Shown: positions 1 to 13,430, counted from the stretch's first letter. The stretch is DNA of 64,000 bases from Phymorhynchus buccinoides (GCA_017654935.2 CM065700.1:51275482-51339481); one strand, 5' to 3'. Program-made: numbers and translations. Notes: a model not told the origin generated them from the sequence alone.

Positions 1-42
1 TGTCCCACTCCCTGTGTTAGGCAAGGTGATGCCCCCACCTCT

Positions 43-1195
43 GTGTCTCCTCGGGGCAGTTCACCCACCCCTCTTGCAGTTCAGTGCCTAGTGTCAGGGG
101 CTGTCCAGTCTGCTTCTGTCCCTCAGGGCAGTCCACCCACCCCTCCATTAACTCAATCCCCAGTTTCAGGGGTTGCCCAGTCTGGTTCTATCCCTCAGGG
201 CAGTCCACCCACCCCTCCTGTAGCTCAATCCCCAGTTTCAGGGGTTGCCCAGTCTGGTTCTGTCCCTCAGGGCAGTCCACCCACCCCTCCTGTAGCTCAA
301 TCCCCAGTTTCAGGGGTTGCCCAGTCTGGTTCTGTCCCTCAGGGCAGTCCACCCACCCTTCCATTAACTCAATCCCCAGTTTCAGGGGTTGCCCAGTCTG
401 GTTCTATCCCTCAGGGCAGTCCACCCACCCCTCCTGTAGCTCAATCCCCAGTTTCAGGGGTTGCCCAGTCTGGTTCTGTCCCTCAGGGCAGTCCACCCAC
501 CCCTCCTGTAGCTCAATCCCCAGTTTCAGGGGTTGCCCAGTTCTGGTTCTGTCCCTCAGGGCAGTCCACCCCCCCTCTCCTGTAGCTCAATCCCCAGTTT
601 CAGGGGTTGCCCAATCTGGTTCTATCCCTCAGGGCAGTCCACCCACCCATCCTGTAGCTCAATCCCCTGTTTCAGGGGTTGCCCAGTCTGGTTCTATCCC
701 TCAGGGCAGTCCACCCACCCATCCTGTAGCTCAATCCCCAGTTTCAGGGGTTGCCCAGTCTGGTTCTATCCCTCAGGGCAGTCCACCCACCCATCCTGTA
801 GCTCAATCCCCAGTTTCAGGGGTTGCCCAGTCTGGTTCTATCCCTCAGGGCAGTCCACCCACCCATCCTGTAGCTCAATCCCCTGTTTCAGGGGTTGCCC
901 AGTCTGGTTCTATCCCTCAGGGCAGTCCACCCACCCCTCCTGTAGCTCAATCCCCAGTTTCAGGGGTTGCCCAGTCTGGTTCTGTCCCTCAGGGCAGTCC
1001 ACCCACCCCTCCTGTAGCTCAATCCCCAGTTTCAGGGGTTGCCCAATCTGGTTCTATCCCTCAGGGCAGTCCACCCACCCCTCCTGTAGCTCAGTGCCTA
1101 GTGTCAGGGGAAGCCCAGTGTGGTTTTGTCCCTCAGGGCAGTCCAACCACCCCTCCTGTAGCTCAGGGCCTAGTGTCAGGGGAAGCCCAGTCTGG
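43..1195 (+). repeat. 72-bp coding minisatellite, about 16 units (left arm)
   Basis: The unit is 72 bp, exactly 24 codons, and encodes variants of PVAQSPVSGVAQSGSIPQGS followed by PPTP or PPTH. Units differ by a few substitutions (Ile/Val, Pro/His). Two single-base insertions at about 541 and 575 shift the reading frame by two. The right-arm array (about 44200-45300) keeps the frame. Confidence 0.95.
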
Positions 1196-1339
1196 TTCTC
1201 CCCAAACCCCACGTGATGAAAAAGGAGAGTGTAGTGGTGGAGACACCGACCATAGTCTGGCACCAGGGAAAAGTAGTATTGAAATATTTTCTCTGTCTGT
1301 CAAAAACCGTTTTGACGTTCTTTCCAATACAAGCCAAGA

Positions 1340-4300
1340 TCACGTGTCTCTGGTAAAGGAACAACAGAACTCACCCTCATCTAAAGGTAATGCCCCTCAT
1401 CCAGAGACACCCCCCAAAGATCATGTGTCTCTGGTAAAAGAACAACAGAACTCACCCTCATCTAAATGTAATGCCCCTCATCCAGAGACACCCCCCAAAG
1501 ACCATGTGTCTCTGGTAAAAGAACAACATAACTCACCCTCATCTAAAGGTAATGCCCCTCATCCAGAGACACACCCCAAAGATCATGTGTCTCTGGTAAA
1601 AGAACAACAGAACTCACCCTCATCTAAATGTAATGCCCCTCATCCAGAGACACCCCCCAAAGATCATGTGTCTCTGGTAAAAGAACAACAGAACTCACCC
1701 TCATCTAAATGTAATGCCCCTCATCCAGAGACACCCCACAAGATCATGTGTCTCTGGTAAAAGAATAACAGAACTCACCCTCATCTAAAGGTAATGCCCC
1801 TCATCCAGAGACACCCCAAAGATCATGTGTCTCTGGTAAAAGAACAACAGAACTCACCCTCATCTAAATGTAATGCCCCTCATCCAGAGACACCCCAAAG
1901 ATCATGTGTCTCCTGGTAAAAGAACAACAGAACTCACCCTCATCTAAAGGTAATGCCCCTCATCCAGAGACACCCCAAAGATCATGTGTCTCTGGTAAAA
2001 GAACAACAGAACTCACCCTCATCTAAAGGTAATGCCCCTCATCCAGAGACACCCCCCAAAGATCATGTGTCTCTGGTAAAAGAACAACAGAACTCACCCT
2101 CATCTAAATGTAATGCCCCTCATCCAGAGACACCCCCTAAAGATCATGTGTCTCTGGTAAAAGAACAACATAACTCACCCTCATCTAAAGGTAATGCCCC
2201 TCATCCAGAGACACCCCCCAAAGATCATGTGTCTCTGGTAAAAGAACAACAGAACTCACCCTCATCTAAATGTAATGCCCCTCATCCAGAGACACCCCAA
2301 AGATCACGTGTCTCTGGTAAAAGAACAACAGAACTCACCCTCATCTAAAGGTAATGCCCCTCATCCAGAGACACCCCCCAAAGATCATGTGTCTCTGGTA
2401 AAAGAACAACAGAACTCACCCTCATCTAAATGTAATGCCCCTCATCCAGAGACACCCCCCAAAGATCATGTGTCTCTGGTAAAAGAACAACAGAACTCAC
2501 CCTCATCTAAATGTAATGCCCCTCATCCAGAGACACCCCAAAGATCATGTGTCTCTGGTAAAAGAACAACATAACTCACCCTCATCTAAATGTAATGCCC
2601 CTCATCCAGAGACACCCCAAAGATCATGTGTCTCTGGTAAAGGAACAACAGAACTCACCCTCATCTAAAGGTAATGCCCCTCATCCAGAGACACCCCCCA
2701 AAGATCATGTGTCTCTGGTAAAAGAATAACAGAACTCACCCTCATCTAAAGGTAATACCCCTCATCCAGAGACACCCCCCAAAGATCATGTGTCTCTGGT
2801 AAAAGAACAACAGAACTCACCCTCATCTAAAGGTAATGCCCCTCATCCAGAGACACACCCCAAAGATCATGTGTCTCTGGTAAAGGAACAACAGAACTCA
2901 CCCTCATCTAAAGGTAATGCCCCTCATCCAGAGACACCCCCCAAAGATCATGTGTCTCTGGTAAAAGAATAACAGAACTCACCCTCATCTAAAGGTAATA
3001 CCCCTCATCCAGAGACACACCCCAAAGATCATGTGTCTCTGGTAAAAGAACAACAGAACTCACCCTCATCTAAAGGTAATGCCCCTCATCCAGAGACACA
3101 CCCCAAAGATCATGTGTCTCTGGTAAAATAACAACATAACTCACCCTCATCTAAATGTAATGCCCCTCATCCAGAGACACCCCAAAGATCATGTGTCTCT
3201 GGTAAAAGAACAACATAACTCACCCTCATCTAAATGTAATGCCCCTCATCCAGAGACACCCCCCAAAGATCATGTGTCTCTGGTAAAAGAACAACATAAC
3301 TCACCCTCATCTAAATGTAATGCCCCTCATCCAGAGACACCCCCCAAAGATCATGTGTCTCTGGTAAAAGAACAACAGAACTCACCCTCATCTAAAGGTA
3401 ATGCCCCTCATCCAGAGACACACCCCAAAGATCATGTGTCTCTGGTAAAAGAACAACATAACTCACCCTCATCTAAAGGTAATGCCCCTCATCCAGAGAC
3501 ACACCCCAAAGATCATGTGTCTCTGGTAAAATAACAACATAACTCACCCTCATCTAAATGTAATGCCCCTCATCCAGAGACACCCCAAAAGATCATGTGT
3601 CTCTGGTAAAAGAATAACAGAACTCACCCTCATCTAAAGGTAATACCCCTCATCCAGAGACACACCCCAAAGATCATGTGTCTCTGGTAAAAGAACAACA
3701 GAACTCACCCTCATCTAAATGTAATGCCCCTCATCCAGAGACACCCCCCAAAGATCATGTGTCTCTGGTAAAAGAACAACAGAACTCACCCTCATCTAAA
3801 GGTAATGCCCCTCATCCAGAGACACACCCCAAAGATCATGTGTCTCTGGTAAAAGAACAACAGAACTCACCCTCATCTAAATGTAATGCCCCTCATCCAG
3901 AGACACACCCAAAGATCATGTGTCTCTGGTAAAAGAACAACAGAACTCACCCTCATCTAAAGGTAATGCCCCTCATCCAGAGACACCCCAAAGATCATGT
4001 GTCTCTGGTAAAAGAACAACAGAACTCACCCTCATCTAAATGTAATGCCCCTCATCCAGAGACACCCCAAAGATCATGTGTCTCTGGTAAAAGAACAACA
4101 GAACTCACCCTCATCTAAAGGTAATGCCCCTCATCCAGAGACACACCCAAAAGATCATGTGTCTCTGGTAAAAGAATAACAGAACTCACCCTCATCTAAA
4201 TGTAATGCCCCTCATCCAGAGACACCCCACAAAGATCATGTGTCTCTGGTAAAAGAACAACAGAACTCACCCTCATCTAAATGTAATGCCCCTCATCCAG

Positions 4301-7300
4301 AGACACCCCCAAAGATCATGTGTCTCTGGTAAAATAACAACATAACTCACCCTCATCTAAATGTAATGCCCCTCATCCAGAGACACCCCCCAAAGATCAT
4401 GTGTCTCTGGTAAAAGAACAACAGAACTCACCCTCATCTAAAGGTAATGCCCCTCATCCAGAGACACCCCCCAAAGATCATGTGTCTCTGGTAAAAGAAC
4501 AACAGAACTCACCCTCATCTAAAGGTAATGCCCCTCATCCAGAGACACCCCCCAAAGATCATGTGTCTCTGGTAAAAGAACAACAGAACTCACCCTCATC
4601 TAAAGGTAATGCCCCTCATCCAGAGACACCCCCCAAAGATCATGTGTCTCTGGTAAAAGAACAACAGAACTCACCCTCATCTAAAGGTAATGCCCCTCAT
4701 CCAGAGGCACACCCCAAAGATCATGTGTCTCTGGTAAAAGAACAACATAACTCACCCTCATCTAAAGGTAATGCCCCTCATCCAGAGACACCCCCCAAAG
4801 ATCATGTGTCTCTGGTAAAAGAACAACATAACTCACCCTCATCTAAAGGTAATGCCCCTCATCCAGAGACACACCCAAAAGATCATGTGTCTCTGGTAAA
4901 AGAACAACAGAACTCACCCTCATCTAAAGGTAATGCCCCTCATCCAGAGACACCCCCCAAAGATCATGTGTCTCTGGTAAAAGAACAACAGAACTCACCC
5001 TCATCTAAATGTAATGCCCCTCATCCAGAGACACCCCCCAAAGATCATGTGTCTCTGGTAAAAGAATAACAGAACTCACCCTCATCTAAAGGTAATACCC
5101 CTCATCCAGAGACACACCCCAAAGATCATGTGTCTCTGGTAAAAGAACAACAGAACTCACCCTCATCTAAAGGTAATGCCCCTCATCCAGAGACACACCC
5201 CAAAGATCATGTGTCTCTGGTAAAAGAACAACAGAACTCACCCTCATCTAAAGGTAATGCCCCTCATCCAGAGACACCCCCTAAAGATCATGTGTCTCTG
5301 GTAAAAGAACAAAAGAACTCACCCTCATCTAAAGGTAATGCCCCTCATCCAGAGACACCCCCCAAAGATCATGTGTCTCTGGTAAAAGAACAACAGAACT
5401 CACCCTCATCTAAAGGTAATGCCCCTCATCCAGAGACACCCCCCAAAGATCATGTGTCTCTGGTAAAAGAACAACAGAACTCACCCTCATCTAAAGGTAA
5501 TGCCCCTCATCCAGAGACACCCCCCAAAGATCATGTGTCTCTGGTAAAAGAACAACAGAACTCACCCTCATCTAAATGTAATGCCCCTCATCCAGAGACA
5601 CCCCCTAAAGATCATGTGTCTCTGGTAAAAGAACAACAGAACTCACCCTCATCTAAAGGTAATGCCCCTCATCCAGAGACACACCCCAAAGATCATGTGT
5701 CTCTGGTAAAATAACAACAGAACTCACCCTCATCTAAAGGTAATGCCCCTCATCCAGAGACACCCCAAAGATCATGTGTCTCTGGTAAAAGAACAACAGA
5801 ACTCACCCTCATCTAAAGGTAATGCCCCTCATCCAGAGACACACCCCAAAGATCATGTGTCTCTGGTAAAAGAACAACAGAACTCACCCTCATCTAAAGG
5901 TAATGCCCCTCATCCAGAGACACACCCCAAAGATCATGTGTCTCTGGTAAAAGAACAACAGAACTCACCCTCATCTAAAGGTAATGCCCCTCATCCAGAG
6001 ACACACCACAAAGATCATGTGTCTCTGGTAAAAGAACAACATAACTCACCCTCATCTAAATGTAATGCCCCTCATCCAGAGACACCCCCCAAAGATCATG
6101 TGTCTCTGGTAAAAGAATAACAGAACTCACCCTCATCTAAAGGTAATACCCCTCATCCAGAGACACACCCCAAAGATCATGTGTCTCTGGTAAATGAACA
6201 ACAGAACTCACCCTCATCTAAATGTAATGCCCCTCATCCAGAGACACCCCCTAAAGATCATGTGTCTCTGGTAAAAGAATAACAGAACTCACCCTCATCT
6301 AAAGGTAATACCCCTCATCCAGAGACACACCCCAAAGATCATGTGTCTCTGGTAAAAGAACAACAGAACTCACCCTCATCTAAAGGTAATGCCCCTCATC
6401 CAGAGACACACCCCAAAGATCATGTGTCTCTGGTAAAAGAACAACAGAACTCACCCTCATCTAAATGTAATGCCCCTCATCCAGAGACACACCCTAAAGA
6501 TCATGTGTCTCTGGTAAAAGAACAACAGAACTCACCCTCATCTAAAGGTAATGCCCCTCATCCAGAGACACCCCAAAGATCATGTGTCTCTGGTAAAAGA
6601 ACAACAGAACTCACCCTCATCTAAAGGTAATACCCCTCATCCAGAGACACCCCCCAAAGATCATGTGTCTCTGGTAAAAGAACAACAGAACTCACCCTCA
6701 TCTAAAGGTAATGCCCCTCATCCAGAGACACCCCAAAGATCATGTGTCTCTGGTAAAAGAACAACAGAACTCACCCTCATCTAAAGGTAATGCCCCTCAT
6801 CCAGAGACACCCCCCAAAGATCATGTGTCTCTGGTAAAAGAACAACAGAACTCACCCTCATCTAAATGTAATGCCCCTCATCCAGAGACACCCCCCAAAG
6901 ATCATGTGTCTCTGGTAAAAGAACAACAGAACTCACCCTCATCTAAAGGTAATGCCCCTCATCCAGAGACACCCCAAAGATCATGTGTCTCTGGTAAAAG
7001 AACAACAGAACTCACCCTCATCTAAAGGTAATGCCCCTCATCCAGAGACACCCCAAAGATCATGTGTCTCTGGTAAAAGAACAACAGAACTCACCCTCAT
7101 CTAAAGGTAATGCCCCTCATCCAGAGACACCCCAAAGATCATGTGTCTCTGGTAAAAGAACAACAGAACTCACCCTCATCTAAATGTAATGCCCCTCATC
7201 CAGAGACACCCCCAAAGATCATGTGTCTCTGGTAAAAGAACAACAGAACTCACCCTCATCTAAATGTAATGCCCCTCATCCAGAGACACCCCCCAAAGAT

Positions 7301-9695
7301 CATGTGTCTCTGGTAAAAGAACAACAGAACTCACCCTCATCTAAAGGTAATGCCCCTCATCCAGAGACACACCCCAAAGATCATGTGTCTCTGGTAAAAG
7401 AACAACAGAACTCACCCTCATCTAAAGGTAATGCCCCTCATCCAGAGACACACCCCAAAGATCATGTGTCTCTGGTAAAAGAACAACAGAACTCACCCTC
7501 ATCTAAATGTAATGCCCCTCATCCAGAGACACCCCCCAAAGATCATGTGTCTCTGGTAAAAGAACAACAGAACTCACCCTCATCTAAAGGTAATGCCCCT
7601 CATCCAGAGACACCCCCCAAAGATCATGTGTCTCTGGTAAAAGAACAACAGAACTCACCCTCATCTAAATGTAATGCCCCTCATCCAGAGACACCCCCCA
7701 AAGATCATGTGTCTCTGGTAAAAGAACAACATAACTCACCCTCATCTAAATGTAATGCCCCTCATCCAGAGACACCCCCCAAAGATCATGTGTCTCTGGT
7801 AAAAGAACAACAGAACTCACCCTCATCTAAATGTAATGCCCCTCATCCAGAGACACCCCAAAGATCATGTGTCTCTGGTAAAAGAACAACAGAACTCACC
7901 CTCATCTAAATGTAATGCCCCTCATCCAGAGACACCCCCCAAAGATCATGTGTCTCTGGTAAAAGAACAACAGAACTCACCCTCATCTAAAGGTAATGCC
8001 CCTCATCCAGAGACACCCCAAAGATCATGTGTCTCTGGTAAAAGAACAACAGAACTCACCCTCATCTAAAGGTAATGCCCCTCATCCAGAGACACCCCCC
8101 AAAGATCATGTGTCTCTGGTAAAAGAACAACAGAACTCACCCTCATCTAAAGGTAATGCCCCTCATCCAGAGACACCCCACAAAGATCATGTGTCTCTGG
8201 TAAAGGAACAACAGAACTCACCCTCATCTAAAGGTAATGCCCCTCATCCAGAGACACCCCCCAAAGATCATGTGTCTCTGGTAAAAGAACAACAGAACTC
8301 ACCCTCATCTAAAGGTAATGCCCCTCATCCAGAGACACCCCCAAAGATCATGTGTCTCTGGTAAAAGAACAACAGAACTCACCCTCATCTAAATGTAATG
8401 CCCCTCATCCAGAGACACCCCAAAGATCATGTGTCTCTGGTAAAAGAACAACAGAACTCACCCTCATCTAAATGTAATGCCCCTCATCCAGAGACACCCC
8501 AAAGATCATGTGTCTCTGGTAAAATAACAACAGAACTCACCCTCATCTAAATGTAATGCCCCTCATCCAGAGACACCCCAAAGATCATGTGTCTCTGGTA
8601 AAAGAACAACAGAACTCACCCTCATCTAAATGTAATGCCCCTCATCCAGAGACACCCCAAAGATCATGTGTCTCTGGTAAAAGAACAACAGAACTCACCC
8701 TCATCTAAAGGTAATGCCCCTCATCCAGAGACACCCCACAAAGATCATGTGTCTCTGGTAAAAGAACAACAGAACTCACCCTCATCTAAAGGTAATGCCC
8801 CTCATCCAGAGACACCCCCCAAAGATCATGTGTCTCTGGTAAAAGAACAACAGAACTCACCCTCATCTAAAGGTAATGCCCCTCATCCAGAGACACCCCA
8901 AAGATCATGTGTCTCTGGTAAAAGAACAACAGAACTCACCCTCATCTAAAGGTAATGCCCCTCATCCAGAGACACCCCCAAAGATCATGTGTCTCTGGTA
9001 AAAGAACAACAGAACTCACCCTCATCTAAAGGTAATGCCCCTCATCCAGAGACACCCCAAAGATCATGTGTCTCTGGTAAAAGAACAACAGAACTCACCC
9101 TCATCTAAAGGTAATGCCCCTCATCCAGAGACACCCCACAAAGATCATGTGTCTCTGGTAAAGGAACAACAGAACTCACCCTCATCTAAAGGTAATGCCC
9201 CTCATCCAGAGACACCCCCCAAAGATCATGTGTCTCTGGTAAAAGAACAACAGAACTCACCCTCATCTAAATGTAATGCCCCTCATCCAGAGACACCCCC
9301 CAAAGATCATGTGTCTCTGGTAAAAGAACAACAGAACTCACCCTCATCTAAAGGTAATGCCCCTCATCCAGAGACACCCCCCAAAGATCATGTGTCTCTG
9401 GTAAAAGAACAACAGAACTCACCCTCATCTAAAGGTAATGCCCCTCATCCAGAGACACCCCAAAGATCATGTGTCTCTGGTAAAAGAACAACAGAACTCA
9501 CCCTCATCTAAAGGTAATGCCCCTCATCCAGAGACACCCCAAAGATCATGTGTCTCTGGTAAAAGAACAACAGAACTCACCCTCATCTAAATGTAATGCC
9601 CCTCATCCAGAGACACCCCAAAGATCATGTGTCTCTGGTAAAAGAACAACAGAACTCACCCTCATCTAAAGGTAATGCCCCTCATCCAGAGACAC
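1340..9695 (+). repeat. About 81-bp coding minisatellite, roughly 104 units (left arm)
   Basis: The in-frame unit is 81 bp (27 codons: DHVSLVKEQQNSPSSK, then a Gly/Cys-Asn-Ala-Pro-His-Pro-Glu-Thr stretch and Pro-Pro-Lys). Variants mix Gly/Cys (ggt/tgt), Gln/His (cag/cat), and C-run lengths at the unit junction that give 79, 80 or 81 bp. Many 79/80-bp units and TAA-bearing units break the frame, so no long protein can be read through. The variants recur in blocks, as expected from repeated unequal exchange. Confidence 0.95.
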
Positions 9696-9698
9696 ACC

Positions 9699-10320
9699 CC
9701 AAACTTTCTGATACAAACATAAAAGAAGCAACAGAAATGTCTAAGAAACTTTCTGCAGGTGACACGTTAAAACAGTTGAGAATCCCAAGAAGTGCATCCT
9801 CTGTATTGATAGGGGACTCTGTCATTAGATTCATTAATCCTAGAAGACTGGGGTCCCCTAAGGATTCCATGCTTAAAATCTGTATTCCAGGGCTGACTGT
9901 GGCGGATGTGCTGGACTGGCTACAACAGTTAGATGAACAATCTCATGTGAACACTGTCATCATACATGTGGGTGTCAATGATTGTCTGGCTGGACACATC
10001 ACAACCCAAACCTGGACAGAACTGATACATCTCTGTAAAAGTCGCTTCCCATCTGCTTACATTGCCATCAGCTCTATCATTCCTGCTCGTGGCCGTCACC
10101 AGTTAAATAATGCCATAAGAACCTATACGACTGTTGTGCAAATCTGCAGGTCGGTATGATTGATAACTCCCACTCCATTATAGGCCTAACTGATAATGGA
10201 TACCCACGGAAGGCTCTGTGCAAAGACTTCACCCATCCCAGTACAAGAGGGACAGCCTGCCTAGCCCTTAATTTCAAAAAAGTTCTCCCCCAAACTTATG
10301 TCCCTAAATCAAATGATAAT
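9699..10320 (+). pseudogene. SGNH/GDSL-hydrolase-like domain, left copy, frameshifted
   Basis: The conserved blocks of the SGNH family are visible. Block I is VLIGDSVIRF with the presumptive nucleophile Ser (about 9808-9835). A G-V-N-D block with the family's Asn follows (about 9970-9985). Block V is KDFTHPSTRG with the Asp/His pair (about 10220-10250), in a different frame. The frame changes near 10148, just before MIDNSHSIIG, so no single frame holds the full triad. The right arm has the same lesion, so it predates the duplication (or both are one allele). Related domains in LINE ORF1 proteins act as esterases. Here the domain is fused to the 81-bp repeats upstream and runs into the 62-bp array downstream. 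A functional enzyme is unlikely. Confidence 0.7.
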
Positions 10321-10378
10321 TCAGGTGGAATGCTTTTGCCGCTGTCTCTGTGTTTCCATGCGGTGGTGGCCTGTTTCT

Positions 10379-10793
10379 GGTCTATGTTAGTACTGAGCTG
10401 AAGGCCTACCTTCATGGAAAGTCCGTCATTGTGGAGTTGGGGTCTATGTTAGTACTGAGCTGAAGGCCTACCTTCATGGAAAGTCCGTCATTGTGGAGTT
10501 GGGGTCTATGTTAGTACTGAGCTGTAGGCCTACCTTCACGGAAAGTCCGTCATTGTGGAGTTGGGGTCTATGTTAGTACTGAGCTGAAGGCGGCCTACCT
10601 TCATGGAAAGTCCGTCATTGTGGAGTTGGGGTCTATGTTTGTACTGAGCTGTAGGCCTACCTTCATGGAAAGTCCGTCATTGTGGAGTTGGGGTTTATGT
10701 TAGTACTGAGCTGAAGGCCTACCTTCACGGAAAGTCCGTCATTGTGGAGTTGGGGTCTATGTTAGTACTGAGCTATAGGCCTACCTTCATGGA
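10379..10793 (+). repeat. 62-bp minisatellite, about 7 units, left part
   Basis: Units start TCTATGTTAGTACTGAGCTG at 10381, 10443, 10505, 10567, 10632, 10694 and 10756 (62-65 bp). Several units contain the 10-bp perfect palindrome GTAGGCCTAC. The array is interrupted after 10793 by a LINE and resumes at about 11782. Confidence 0.95.
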
Positions 10794-11781
10794 ATTAAAA
10801 CTCAATGAAGACAAGACTGAGGCAATGATTGTTTCCACTCAGATAACTTCCACCTCTGTTCAGTTTCCTGACTCTCTTGTCATTGGCGATGCTACCGTCC
10901 CTTTCTGTCAATCAGCTAAAAACCTTGGTGTAACCCTCGATTGTCAACTAACTATGATCACTCATGTCATGACTCTGATTCGTAATGTGAACTTTGAACT
11001 CCGTCGTATTAGTGCCATTCGTCACTATCTCACAGTTGAAGCCACCAAGACTCTAGTATCAGCTTTTGTACTGTCTCGCAACGATTATTGCAATTCCCTA
11101 CTTGTAGGCTGTCCTCAAACCCTCCTCAACAAACTTCAGAAAGTTCAGAACAATGCAGCTCGGTTAATCCTTAAAGTCCCTCGTACAGACCACATCAAAC
11201 CCCACCTCAAGACCTTACACTGGCTTCCAGTCGAGGCAAGAATAAAGTATAAAATTGCTTGCCTCTGTTTCAATGCTGTCCATTCATCTAGTCCTGCCTA
11301 CCTCTCTGATCTCGTTCACCTGTACTCACCCTCCAGGTCTCTCCGTTCCTCTTCTGACAAACTTATCCTTTCTATTCCTCGTACTAACACTAAGACAAAT
11401 GGTGAACGTTCATTTTCTTTCAGCGCCCCTTCTGTCTGGAACACCCTACCATATGAACTTCGTTCTGCTAAATCTTTCCAGTCTTTCAAAACCGCTCTTA
11501 AAACTCACCTCTTCCGGCAATACCTCTGATTTCTTCCTTGTCCTGTTTCCTGCCTTAAAATGATGTCCCCCACATTGTGGGTGGGTAGGTGTGTGCGCGT
11601 ATGTGGGTGTGCGCGTGTGCGTGTGCGTGTGTGCGTGTTGTGGCTGTGTGCATGTTTGTGATAGTTGATATTGTAGTAGCTTATTTATGATTTATGTATT
11701 TATTTAAACAATTGTGAAGCGCCGTGAGCTCAAGAGAGAAAGGGCGCTCTATAAATGTTATTTATCATTATTATTATTATT
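10794..11781 (+). mobile_element. 5'-truncated CR1/L2-like LINE with 3' tail (left arm)
   Basis: This is the 3' end of a non-LTR retrotransposon. An open frame from the array junction to 11529 encodes the post-catalytic part of a reverse transcriptase: NLGVTLDCQL, then SRNDYCNSLLVGCPQ, QNNAARLI, LHWLPVEARI, YSPSRSLRSS and a C-terminal WNTLPYELR/THLFRQYL. These motifs are typical of the CR1/L2 group. The catalytic YADD part is missing. The 3' untranslated part has a GT-rich stretch, a conserved-looking tail (GAAGCGCCGTGAGCTC, then GGGCGCTCTATAAATG) and a short (ATT)n end. It sits inside the 62-bp array with ATGGA at both junctions (10789-10793 and 11782-11786), consistent with a 5-bp target duplication. 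It is a dead insertion that lacks its 5' part. Confidence 0.9.
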
Positions 11782-11932
11782 ATGGAAAGTCCGTCATTGT
11801 GGAATTGGGGTCTATGTTAGTACTGAGCTGTAGGCCTACCTTCACGGAAAGTCCGTCATTGTGGAGTTGGGGTCTATGTTAGTACTGAGCTGTAGGCCTA
11901 CCTTCACGGAAAGTCCGTCATTGCGGAGTTGT
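11782..11932 (+). repeat. 62-bp minisatellite, continuation after LINE
   Basis: Two to three further units of the array at 10379-10793, starting ATGGAAAGTCCGTCATTGTG. They show that the LINE inserted into a pre-existing array. Confidence 0.9.
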
Positions 11933-12218
11933 GCCCTCACTGACCCTGGTAAGGCAGCGTGGACACAGAAGACGTTACGAGTTCAGCCTAGAGAGGCGCA
12001 ACACGATGCTGGCCTACCGTGGAAACCCGTACAGTTGGCTTTCATTAAAATGGAATGAAATGGTTTAAAAGCACATTATCAGCGCTATCTTCTTGATGAC
12101 CTATTTTGTTTTGTATTATATGTATTGTTTGGAAATTATTACAGATTTATTTAAACCACCTGCACCGTTGGTGTCACAGTTCTTTGCGGTGGTAAGCTTA
12201 CACACTACGAAGCAATAG
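11933..12218. other. Unique spacer, no gene seen
   Basis: Unique sequence between two arrays. It has an AT-rich second half and no convincing coding potential or known element. It is duplicated in the right arm at about 34870-35155. Confidence 0.7.
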
Positions 12219-12532
12219 CCATGATGTCAAACAACAGTCATGACGTCAAACAACAGCCATGACGTCAAGCAACAGCCATGACGTCAAACAACAACCATGA
12301 CGTCAAACAACAACCATGATGTCAAACAACAACCATGACGTCAAACAACAACCATGACGTCAAACAACAGCCATAACGTCAAACAACAGCCATGACGTCA
12401 AACAACAACCATGACGTCAAACAACAGCCATGACGTCAAACAACAACCATGACGTCAAACAACAACCATGACGTCAAACAACAACCATGATGTCAAACAA
12501 CAACCATGATGTCAAACAACAGCCATAACGTC

Positions 12533-12598
<66 letters not shown>

Positions 12599-13430
12599 CC
12601 ATGATGTCAAACAACAACTATGATGTCAAACAACAACCATGACGTCAAACAACAACCATGATGTCAAACAACAACCATGATGTCAAACAACAACCATGAC
12701 GTCAAACAACAACCATGATGTCAAACAACAACCATGATGTCAAACAACAACCATGACGTCAAACAAGAACCATGATGTCAAACAACAACCATGATGTCAA
12801 ACAACAACCATGACGTCAAACAACAACCATGATGTCAAACAACAACCATGACGTCAAACAACAACCATGATGTCAAACAACAGCCATAACGTCAAACAAC
12901 AGCAACAACAACAACAACAACAACAACAACCATGATGTCAAACAACAACTATGATGTCAAACAAAAACAACAACGATGTCAAACAACAACCGTGATGTCA
13001 AACAACAACCATAACGTCAAACAACAACAACAACAACAACGACCATGATGTCAAAGAACAACCATGACGTCAAACAACAACCATAACGTCAAACAACAAC
13101 AACAACAACGACCATGATGTCAAACAACAAACATGATGTCAAACAACAACAACAACCATGATGTCAAACAACAACCATAACGTCAAACAACAACAACAAC
13201 AACAACGACGACCATGATGTCAAACAACAACCATGATGTCAAACAACAACCATGACGTCAAACAACAGCAACCACGATGTCAAACAACAACAAGAACAAC
13301 CATGATGTCAAACAACAACAACAACCATGATGTCAGACAACAACATGATGTCAAAAAACAACAACAACAAGAACCATGATGCCAAACAACAACCATGATA
13401 TCAAACAACAACCATGATGTGTCGTTCAAA
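12219..13430 (+). repeat. 19-bp minisatellite with CRE octamers and (CAA)n
   Basis: The core unit is CAACAACCATGACGTCAAA (19 bp). Many early units carry the perfect palindrome TGACGTCA, a full cAMP-response element; later units mostly carry TGATGTCA or ATAACGTCA. Pure (CAA)n runs interrupt the array, the longest at about 12535-12598. The 3' end becomes degenerate after about 13260. Confidence 0.95.

Larger units (their letters stand above)
1..10300 (+). pseudogene. ORF1-like repeat-rich SGNH protein, left copy, broken
   Basis: In order, this degraded gene has a proline/serine/glutamine-rich region made of 24-residue repeats (1-1195), a unique linker containing KNRFDVLSN (about 1200-1340), a long region of 27-residue repeats with core DHVSLVKEQQNSPSSK (1340-9695), and an SGNH/GDSL-hydrolase-like domain (9700-10300). 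I infer a retrotransposon ORF1-type protein, because some CR1-like LINEs carry an esterase domain in ORF1 and a coiled-coil precedes the repeats in the right-arm copy. The frame is broken by two 1-bp insertions near 541 and 575, by many units with TAA (AGAATAAC or AAATAAC variants), by short C-run units of 79 bp instead of 81, and by a frameshift inside the SGNH domain near 10148. The 5' end lies outside the window. A host low-complexity protein cannot be excluded. Confidence 0.6.

Noticed and set aside
1340..9695. Regularly spaced repeats suggestive of a CRISPR array
   Set aside because: There are no unique spacers; the whole unit repeats, it is coding-derived, and the context is eukaryotic.
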